Part shown: in pieces, positions 8,163 to 14,013 of the stretch | Layout of the letters: the number at the start of each line of letters is the position of its first letter | How positions within the stretch are numbered: position 1 is the first letter of the stretch | Source of the DNA: Dehalococcoidia bacterium | Lineage (GTDB): Bacteria; Chloroflexota; Dehalococcoidia; GIF9; UBA5629 | Assembly (NCBI GenBank): GCA_003484395.1 | Contig: DNCV01000082.1 | Location: 581 to 14,593 of the forward strand | Direction of reading: 5' to 3' | Length of the DNA: 14,013 bases | Notes under the pieces: model-generated | What the model was told of the DNA's origin: nothing | Database searches by the model: none | What the model saw: only the letters and a program-made list of their open reading frames with translations | Made by a program: the position numbers and the translations under genes

Positions 8163-9454
8163 TGATTTACTGGGCACAGCTACTACACTTCTATCAGCCG
8201 CCGACACAGCTTCCCGAAGTGCTTCGAAAGATTTGCGATGAATCTTATCGACCTCTTATCGAGGTCTTCCGTCAGCATCGTTATGCGAAAGCAACAGTTA
8301 ATATAAATGGCGTCCTGACCGAGATGCTTTATGAGTGTGGACACAACGATGTTATTCAGGGGCTCAAAGAGCTTGCGGAGAGAGGTCAAATTGAATTTAC
8401 CGGTAGCGGCAAATATCATCCCATTTTCCCTCTAATCCCAAAGGAAGAGAGCGAAAGACAGATACACCTCAATACTATAACAAACAGGCATTTTTTCGGT
8501 AAGATATATCAGCCATCCGGTTTCTTTCCTCCTGAATTGTGCTATTCACCTGATATAGCGCAGTCGGTAATCGATTCGGGATTCAAATGGATTATTGTGA
8601 GTGGTATTGCCTGTCAAACGAAATGGCCGCTTGATAAGATTCACTCAATACGCCGTGGACAAAAACTGCTCAAGGTTCTTTTCAGAGATAATATAATCAG
8701 TAATAAAATCAGCTTCCAGGAAATGAATCCAGCAGAATTTTTACAAAATTTACGACAAATCAAGCAAGGCAAAGATGACATCTATGTTGTTACTGCCATG
8801 GACGCCGAGACATACGGACATCACATACAACATTGGGAGAAGCTATTTTTAGCAGAGGTTTATGAGGAAATTCAACCGACAGTACATACTTTTGACACCT
8901 ATAAACAGATTACACCTCTGGCGCTACGGGAAGATATGTTGTTGGCGAATGGAGATTTAACCAATGAAGTTCGAGCCGTAACCATAAGTGAATTATTAGA
9001 TGCATTTCCCACAGGATATCCCGTAGAGCCTATCTCATCATCATGGAGCACGGAAAGGGAGGACATTAACACAGGCAATCCCTTCCCGCTGTGGCAACAT
9101 AAAGATAATGAAATTCATCGTTTGCAATGGGAGCATATTGGTATTTGCATTGATGTTGTGAAACAAGCATTGAAAGATAGCGACAATGATGAGAGTAGAA
9201 AGTTTGCAATTATCGCACGAGGGTTACTGGATAGAGCTCTGCATAGCTGCCAGTTCTGGTGGGCAAGCCGAAGGCCAATGTGGGATATTAATCTAATACA
9301 TATGGGGCTTATTGAACAGTGGCGTGTCATCGTCAATGCTTACAGAGCGATTAACCTAAGTGGAACAGATACACAGATTAAAACAGATTATTATCACAAG
9401 CTTGTTGCCGCCAGAGACATACAAAATAAAATCATTGACAGGCTCTTTATGTGA
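8162..9454 (+). CDS. Short GH57 glycoside hydrolase or glucanotransferase, specificity unassigned
   Basis: This 430-residue protein is a predicted retaining alpha-glucan-acting enzyme of family GH57, probably cytoplasmic because no signal peptide is visible. Motifs are YWAQLLHFYQPPTQ (3-16, H9), GQIEFTGSGKYHPIFPLI (75-92), GFFPPELCYS with predicted nucleophile E125 (120-129), AMDAETYGHH with predicted acid/base D214 (212-221), and a C-terminal LHSCQFWWASRRP (360-372). Alpha-amylase, amylopullulanase or 4-alpha-glucanotransferase activity are all possible; sequence alone does not separate them. The ATG overlaps the glgA stop by one base (TGATG), a strong sign of coupled translation and of a role tied to glycogen. 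It is a clear paralog of the gene at 12207 but carries about 30 extra residues between the acid/base motif and the SSSW motif. Confidence 0.85.
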   Translation: MIYWAQLLHFYQPPTQLPEVLRKICDESYRPLIEVFRQHRYAKATVNINGVLTEMLYECGHNDVIQGLKELAERGQIEFTGSGKYHPIFPLIPKEESERQIHLNTITNRHFFGKIYQPSGFFPPELCYSPDIAQSVIDSGFKWIIVSGIACQTKWPLDKIHSIRRGQKLLKVLFRDNIISNKISFQEMNPAEFLQNLRQIKQGKDDIYVVTAMDAETYGHHIQHWEKLFLAEVYEEIQPTVHTFDTYKQITPLALREDMLLANGDLTNEVRAVTISELLDAFPTGYPVEPISSSWSTEREDINTGNPFPLWQHKDNEIHRLQWEHIGICIDVVKQALKDSDNDESRKFAIIARGLLDRALHSCQFWWASRRPMWDINLIHMGLIEQWRVIVNAYRAINLSGTDTQIKTDYYHKLVAARDIQNKIIDRLFM

Positions 9455-9460
9455 TATAGT
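9435..9460 (+). promoter_or_regulatory. Possible internal promoter upstream of the channel-treT block
   Basis: TTGACA (9435-9440), a perfect -35 consensus, precedes the extended -10 TGATATAGT (9452-9460) with a short 14-nt spacer. The extended TG could compensate for the poor spacing. The elements lie in the last codons of the upstream GH57 gene, and the expected start near 9467 falls in the only sizeable gap of the plus-strand cluster (70 bp). The -10 resembles that of glgC (TGATACAAT). Confidence 0.35.
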
Positions 9461-9524
9461 TAAATGAACTCTAATGAAATATATTATGTCAACTTCAAGG
9501 ATAAAACTCTAAGGAAGTGTTTCA

Positions 9525-10907
9525 ATGACCGAATTGATACAATGGTTATTCAATAACTGGCTTCTGATAGTAATACCGGTTTTAACCTTTCTCACTGCGT
9601 ATATTGTCGGTATATGGCTGAGAAGAAAATCATTCGATGCCTTCAATCGATGGAGTTTAAAAAGCAAATGGTTCGGCACCCAATTGGTTATCGAAACGTT
9701 CCGTAACCCTTTTCTTCACTGGTTTATTCTTCTGGGACTATATCTCGCAGTATACGTTTCTGTCCTCGACCCGGAGTATAAATTAATCGCAGGGAGAATA
9801 GTATCCACGTTATTTCTGATATCAATTATGCTGGCGATAATTACTCTGTGTGAAAAACTAATCAAATTTTATTTAACGAAACGAGAGTTGTTCCGTGCGC
9901 AAATACCGTTAATGGTAAATATTGTCAGGGTAACAGTCATTATCGTTGGATTGCTGATAATCCTTGATATCTGGGGAATGCCGACTACTCCACTTATCCT
10001 GCTACTGGCAGCTGCACTGCTGGTTGCCGTCTTCGCTTTGCGAGATACGTTGCCTAATCTATTCTACGGAGCAAATATTGCATGGAGCGAACAGATAAAA
10101 AAGGGAGATTTCATAGAGACGGAGACAGGAGAATCTGGCTACATAACTGCATTGAACTGGAGAAACACAGAGATAAAGACCTTGGAGGGGAGCCTTACCA
10201 TTATTCCCAATACTGTCCTTGCCAGGACGAGGGTAATCAATTACGGTCACCCCTTGAAAAAGGCATCTTCTCCATTCCATTTCTATACGCGTCTCACCTC
10301 TAAACAATTGACCGGTCTCAAGGCCAATAATTTACAGGAACTCGCTGAACTATTAAAGGGGGCATCCGAATCCATCATCTACTATCATACACACAACTTC
10401 CTGGAAGAGCATAACTACTTAACACCGGAACCGGCCAATGACTTTGCGCTGTGGGTAAGCGATAGTCTGGGACATGAGATACTCGGAGAGAGATTAGCTA
10501 GCATAGATGCTTTCGATTATCCATCACTGGACGCCTTGAAGATGCGTCTTATCGGTGTTATCACCGACTATATGGCACATAACCCAGATGACAGGAGAGC
10601 TCCATCAGGAGAGGCCTTCCATTTTATCCGCTCTAAAATTGTAATATTGCCGACGTCCTATATAGCACATGACCTCAGAGAATTCATCGAGGTTATGAAA
10701 AAAATAACCATCGATTCCATCTTCTATCATATTTTTGAGGCGAGACTACGACTGAAAAAAGGATCGAATGATTTCTCTGCATGGATTGAAGATTGTCTTG
10801 GAGACAAGGACCTGGCAAATAAGATAGCACATCTCGATCCATATACGTATACGCTGGAAGGGCTTCGATCTAACATTATCGAAATTGTTGAAAAACATAC
10901 GCTATAG
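9525..10907 (+). CDS. MscS-family mechanosensitive channel with two C-terminal DUF5752-like domains
   Basis: This is a predicted inner-membrane small-conductance mechanosensitive channel that opens under membrane tension to release solutes. Four to five hydrophobic segments are visible (about 9-31, 64-82, 88-110, 131-149 and the pore-lining 153-172 with LLLAAALLVAVFALRD), followed by the MscS beta domain (about 173-240: NLFYGANIAW, KKGDFIETETGESGYI, IPNTVLARTRVINY). Instead of the usual MscS alpha/beta cytoplasmic domain, it carries two related soluble repeats (about 249-348 and 363-458). Both start FHF, contain a YYHTHNF or FYHIFEA segment, then NDF.(L/A)W plus an acidic LG motif, and end in a helix. 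They resemble DUF5752, assigned from memory and not searched. AAGGAAG (9511-9517) lies 7 nt before the ATG. Only 8 bp separate it from treT, implying a linked osmotic role. Confidence 0.85.
   Translation: MTELIQWLFNNWLLIVIPVLTFLTAYIVGIWLRRKSFDAFNRWSLKSKWFGTQLVIETFRNPFLHWFILLGLYLAVYVSVLDPEYKLIAGRIVSTLFLISIMLAIITLCEKLIKFYLTKRELFRAQIPLMVNIVRVTVIIVGLLIILDIWGMPTTPLILLLAAALLVAVFALRDTLPNLFYGANIAWSEQIKKGDFIETETGESGYITALNWRNTEIKTLEGSLTIIPNTVLARTRVINYGHPLKKASSPFHFYTRLTSKQLTGLKANNLQELAELLKGASESIIYYHTHNFLEEHNYLTPEPANDFALWVSDSLGHEILGERLASIDAFDYPSLDALKMRLIGVITDYMAHNPDDRRAPSGEAFHFIRSKIVILPTSYIAHDLREFIEVMKKITIDSIFYHIFEARLRLKKGSNDFSAWIEDCLGDKDLANKIAHLDPYTYTLEGLRSNIIEIVEKHTL
10269..10898 (+). repeat. Internal tandem duplication encoding two DUF5752-like domains
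   Basis: Residues 249-348 and 363-458 of the channel protein align along their whole length. Matching blocks are FHFYTR and FHFIRS; KANNLQELAELLKGA and AHDLREFIEVMKKI; SIIYYHTHNF and SIFYHIFEA; NDFALWVSDSLG and NDFSAWIEDCLG; LASIDAFDYPSLDALK and IAHLDPYTYTLEGLR. The copies have diverged well at protein level, so this is an old duplication and not a recent DNA repeat. Confidence 0.75.
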
Positions 10908-10915
10908 GAAAAAAC

Positions 10916-12163
10916 ATGGAAGAAAACAATAATAAGCAATCCAAATCAAAGATTCAGGACTACGAACCCATCGTCGGCAGAAGCTATATAGAAGAATTGA
11001 GGATGTTGGGTGATAACCTGAATAATAAAGTTATTCAGAATATCAACTCAACGTATGTTGGCGGTGGCGTGGCGGAAATACTGGATCATCTTGTGCCTCT
11101 GGTTAACCAACTTGGCGTCGATATGAGATGGGACGTTATCCATGGAAACAATGAATTTTTTACCATTACAAAAAAAATTCACAATGCGATTCACGGCGTC
11201 CAAGAGAACATCACTTCTGATGATTTTGACCTGTTTATGGAAACAACGAGGCAAAATGCCAGAAATCTTAAGCTCTACGGCGATATTATTTTCGTTCACG
11301 ATCCGCAGCCGATAGCGCTTGTGGATCAGAAAGAACGCATCGGACGAAAATGGGCATGGCGATGTCACATCGATGCATCGTCTCCGGATGAAACGGTATG
11401 GAATTTTCTCCACAGGTTTATAATTCACTATGATGCTGCGGTTTTTTCCGCTCCCAACTTTGCCAGACAACTGACCATACCGCAGTTCTTAATTTCACCG
11501 TCTATTGACCCTCTTAGCGATAAGAACAAAGAGCTATCCGCCGAAATAATCCATTCTGTTTTATCGAGATACAAGTTAAATCAGGATAAACCGATGATAC
11601 TGCAAGTGTCTCGGTTCGATCGTCTCAAAGATCCGGTCGGCGTGATCGCTGCTTTTGAAATGGTGAGGAAAAATATAGATTGCCAACTGGTACTGGCAGG
11701 CGGAACAGCCACCGACGATCCGGAGTCTGAAGAGGTGCTCAAGGAGGCGCAAGATCGCGCATCAGGAAATTCGGATATACATGTTCTGCTGATACCTCCC
11801 GGGAGCGATATCGAGATAAATGCTCTCCAGCGAGCAGCAACGGTTATACTGCAAAAATCCATTAAGGAAGGGTTTGGCCTCACGGTAAGCGAGGCGCTTT
11901 GGAAAAAGAAACCCGTCGTTGCTACAGGCGTCGGCGGTATCACACTCCAGGTAAAGCATAAATTTACCGGTTTATTATGCCATAGTATTGAAGGAGCGGC
12001 TTATTCCCTCAGACAATTACTGACAAATAAAGAATATGCCAATTGGCTCGGACAAAACGGACATCAGCATGTGAAGCAAAACTTTCTGATAACACGTCAT
12101 GTGAAAGACTATTTGCTTCTGTTCTTGTCTCTTTATTATCCCGATGATGTGATCTATCTCTAA
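10916..12163 (+). CDS. treT: Trehalose synthase, GT4 family (TreT-type glycosyltransferring synthase)
   Basis: TreT-type enzymes make trehalose from an NDP-glucose (ADP- or UDP-glucose) and glucose, reversibly, in the cytoplasm. The 415-residue protein has a GT-B fold with NSTYVGGGVAEILDHLVPL (44-62), FVHDPQP (126-132), WRCHIDASSPDE (148-159), LQVSRFDRLKDPVGVI (229-244), LAGGTATDDPES (260-271), and the donor-binding EX7E element KSIKEGFGLTVSEALWKKKPV (314-334, E318 and E326). The combination GGGVAE, HDPQP and RCHID is characteristic of this GT4 branch and absent from ordinary sucrose- or LPS-type GT4 enzymes. The start is supported by AGGA 6 nt upstream. It follows the MscS-DUF5752 gene by 8 bp. 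The nearby glgC could supply ADP-glucose; donor preference cannot be read from sequence. Confidence 0.88.
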   Translation: MEENNNKQSKSKIQDYEPIVGRSYIEELRMLGDNLNNKVIQNINSTYVGGGVAEILDHLVPLVNQLGVDMRWDVIHGNNEFFTITKKIHNAIHGVQENITSDDFDLFMETTRQNARNLKLYGDIIFVHDPQPIALVDQKERIGRKWAWRCHIDASSPDETVWNFLHRFIIHYDAAVFSAPNFARQLTIPQFLISPSIDPLSDKNKELSAEIIHSVLSRYKLNQDKPMILQVSRFDRLKDPVGVIAAFEMVRKNIDCQLVLAGGTATDDPESEEVLKEAQDRASGNSDIHVLLIPPGSDIEINALQRAATVILQKSIKEGFGLTVSEALWKKKPVVATGVGGITLQVKHKFTGLLCHSIEGAAYSLRQLLTNKEYANWLGQNGHQHVKQNFLITRHVKDYLLLFLSLYYPDDVIYL

Positions 12164-12206
12164 TGTGATCATGCGCGGTCAATAAAAAAGGAGCTCTCAT
12201 ATAAAT

Positions 12207-13451
12207 ATGTATTGGGCAAACTTTTTACATATCTATCAACCCCCTACGCAAACGGAAGAGATCGTCCGTAAGGTAACGGAGGAATGTTATAAAAATCTCG
12301 TCTCAACCCTGGAACATTCTAAAACGGGTAAAATAACGCTGAACATTAGCGCCGTTCTTACCGAACAGCTTGTCCGTTATGGCTATTCAGGTGTCATTGA
12401 AGGACTTGGGCGACTGGCGGAAAGAGGACAGATCGAGTTTACAGCGAGCGCTATGTACCATCCTATCCTGCCGCTGATTCCCGGAAGTGAAGTGCGAAGA
12501 CAGATAGAATTAAATATGAAAATAAACAGGCGCTACTTCGGTGACATCTACAAGCCTGCGGGATTCTTTCCGCCCGAAATGTGTTATAGCTTTGATGTAG
12601 CGAAAATCGTCGCAGAATTCGGTTTCTCCTGGATTATTGTTGATGAAATCGCCTGTCAAGGCAAGGTGGGAGTAGCAAAAGATGATACCATTTATCGAAT
12701 TAATGGATTGAAAGAGTTCGGCGTCTTTTTCAAGGAGCGTCCGTTCAGCGCCGGATTAACATACGGAACATATCCTGATAAACGATCATTTATCAATGCC
12801 CTCGCAGATAGAATTAACAGACACTGTTATTTACTCAGTGGAACCGATGGAGAAATCTACGGACATCACAGGCCGGGGCAGGAAAAATTGCTTCAGGAGG
12901 TCTTTGATGAAGGAAGTCCTCAAACCTGCACCATCTCGGAATTATCTCAACTGTTTTCTGCCGGAGATACTGCCTTTCCATTGCCATCATCATGGAGCGC
13001 GTGGGAAGACGAAATGGACAGAGGAATTCCATATCCGCAATGGTCATATCCCGGCAATGAGATTCACACAATGCAATGGCAATTGACTGATTTAGCCATA
13101 CAGCTTGTCCATCAACTGCCGGAGAGCTCAAAGCATTATTCGACCGTCCGTTTGCTTTTGGATGAAGGGCTTCATAGCTGTCAATACTGGTGGGCGAGCT
13201 GCCGTCCCTGGTGGGACACTGGCATGATTGAAGCTGGAGCTAAAAAGCTTTTTGAAGCTGTTCAGACAATGCGTGAGTATTTATCGAAGGATCAATTAAC
13301 AAAAGCAGGTACAATTTATAATTCCCTTATCACAGCTACCAGAAACTGGCAGGAAAGCGGCAAGGCATGGAAATTAAAACAGCAATATTTAAATGAACAC
13401 AGTACAGTAAGCTCTGAACTCACATTTGGTCAATCACAGGAGAATTCGTGA
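12207..13451 (+). CDS. Short GH57 glycoside hydrolase or glucanotransferase, paralog of the 8162 gene
   Basis: A 414-residue GH57 enzyme without signal peptide, predicted to act on alpha-glucans in the cytoplasm; substrate and hydrolase-versus-transferase activity are unassigned. It shows YWANFLHIYQPPTQ (2-15, H8), GQIEFTASAMYHPILPLI (74-91), GFFPPEMCYS with predicted nucleophile E124 (119-128), SGTDGEIYGHH with predicted acid/base D214 (211-221), and LHSCQYWWASCRPWWD (322-337). In the N-terminal 150 residues roughly half the positions match the protein at 8162 by eye, and the ends also match. It lacks the roughly 30-residue insert of that paralog and has a longer C-terminal tail (about 390-414) of low complexity. 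AAGGAG (12188-12193) is 13 nt before the ATG. It follows treT by 43 bp, and its stop overlaps the next gene's GTG. Confidence 0.85.
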   Translation: MYWANFLHIYQPPTQTEEIVRKVTEECYKNLVSTLEHSKTGKITLNISAVLTEQLVRYGYSGVIEGLGRLAERGQIEFTASAMYHPILPLIPGSEVRRQIELNMKINRRYFGDIYKPAGFFPPEMCYSFDVAKIVAEFGFSWIIVDEIACQGKVGVAKDDTIYRINGLKEFGVFFKERPFSAGLTYGTYPDKRSFINALADRINRHCYLLSGTDGEIYGHHRPGQEKLLQEVFDEGSPQTCTISELSQLFSAGDTAFPLPSSWSAWEDEMDRGIPYPQWSYPGNEIHTMQWQLTDLAIQLVHQLPESSKHYSTVRLLLDEGLHSCQYWWASCRPWWDTGMIEAGAKKLFEAVQTMREYLSKDQLTKAGTIYNSLITATRNWQESGKAWKLKQQYLNEHSTVSSELTFGQSQENS

Positions 13452-14013
13452 AAGAGATATATGTCATCCTGGCTTTTCACGCTCATGAACCAACGTGGGA
13501 ACTTCCGCAGAAACTGCTCGAAAATATCGATGACGTCTATTTAAAGCAGGCATTGAAAGACGAAAATTGGCTGCTGAGACGCAGTGCAGAGGGACGCGAC
13601 ATTTATATGGAGCTCGTCAATTTTGCCTGGAAGCTGCAGAGTCCGATATCTCTGGAGATTACAAACGAGTTGCTGAATCAAATAACTGATCTCCTGCCTG
13701 AAACGTTAAATGCATTGAAAAAGGCATATCACTCCGGACTGATTTATCCCATCTATGGCTATGCTCATCATACACATATCGCATTGTTGACCGAGCCTGA
13801 AATAGAAGATGAGATTCGTCTTAATCGTGAACATATTCATGATATACTGAAGGTGCCACGTCCAAAATATCCCGGTCTTTTTCCGATTGAGGGATCATTG
13901 GATGCAAGCAAGCTTGGCGCTTTAAAAAACAGCGAAATCAAATGGGTCATCTTCCCGAATTTTGACCACAACAAAACGCTTTATCAGTGTGATGGTGAAT
14001 TAAACGAGAAATA
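13448..14013 (+). CDS. Divergent GH57-like protein, C-terminal part cut by window edge
   Basis: The first 188 codons of a further gene, opening with GTG in a GTGA overlap with the upstream GH57 stop. The N-terminus MKEIYVILAFHAHEPTWELP resembles the GH57 first motif (strand followed by HxHxP). YPIYGYAHHTHIALLTEPE (100-118) sits where other GH57 proteins have their second motif (compare GKYHPIFPLI). YPGLFPIEGSLDASKL (141-156) corresponds to the nucleophile motif WxPE, making E148 the candidate nucleophile. The segment IKWVIFPNF (164-172) parallels FKWIIVSGI of the 8162 protein. An extra helical region (about 20-95) separates motifs 1 and 2. Family membership is inferred from motif order alone; the acid/base motif would lie beyond the window. 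Activity is unknown; operon position suggests alpha-glucan metabolism. Confidence 0.65.
   Translation, partial: MKEIYVILAFHAHEPTWELPQKLLENIDDVYLKQALKDENWLLRRSAEGRDIYMELVNFAWKLQSPISLEITNELLNQITDLLPETLNALKKAYHSGLIYPIYGYAHHTHIALLTEPEIEDEIRLNREHIHDILKVPRPKYPGLFPIEGSLDASKLGALKNSEIKWVIFPNFDHNKTLYQCDGELNEK

Noticed and set aside
9467..9512. Direct repeat AACTCTAA (9467-9474 and 9505-9512)
   Set aside because: An 8-bp match in a short AT-rich gap is plausible by chance and has no symmetry or third copy to support an operator.
12164..12206. Possible terminator between treT and the second short GH57 gene
   Set aside because: The TGATCA and GCGC bits do not form a stable hairpin before the A-run, which instead belongs to the AAGGAG leader; read-through is more likely.

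Overview
The window is a compact alpha-glucan (glycogen) and trehalose metabolism locus from a bacterium of moderate base composition (low-to-mid 40s % GC by eye). The mix of GlgA, GlgC and GlgB with several GH57 enzymes, an ADP-glucose-linked trehalose synthase of the TreT type and a mechanosensitive channel carrying a DUF5752-like tail is the kind of set seen in anaerobic or environmental Gram-negative lineages (Desulfobacterota, Nitrospirota or anammox Planctomycetota-like bacteria). That placement is a guess from gene content. Nothing in the window fixes the taxon.

Layout. On the minus strand, a promoter region near 3500 leads into malQ (3446-1308), whose 3' end overlaps the start of glgB (from 1327, running off the left edge). 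On the plus strand, reading away from the same 269-bp intergenic region, come glgC (3716-4975), a GH57 branching-enzyme-type protein (5002-6723), glgA (6720-8162) and a short GH57 enzyme (8162-9454). Their junctions are a 26-bp gap, a 4-bp ATGA overlap and a 1-bp TGATG overlap, so they form one operon. A 70-bp gap with its own promoter-like sequence separates a second block: an MscS-type channel with two C-terminal DUF5752-like repeats (9525-10907), treT (10916-12163), a second short GH57 enzyme paralogous to the first (12207-13451), and a divergent GH57-like protein (13448 to the right edge). No RNA genes, mobile elements, CRISPR arrays or convincing intrinsic terminators were seen. No gene-free stretch exceeds 300 bases.

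How it works together. GlgC makes ADP-glucose. GlgA polymerises it into alpha-1,4-glucan, and two unrelated branching enzymes (GH13 GlgB and the GH57 protein) could add alpha-1,6 branches. MalQ disproportionates maltodextrins. TreT can draw on the same NDP-glucose pool to make the compatible solute trehalose. The short GH57 enzymes are of unassigned specificity, probably alpha-glucan hydrolases or transferases. The channel placed immediately upstream of treT suggests that storage-glucan turnover and osmoadaptation are linked here. The most interesting points are the MscS-DUF5752-DUF5752 fusion coupled to treT, the four GH57-family proteins in one locus, and a near-perfect 20-bp palindrome in the divergent malQ/glgC control region.
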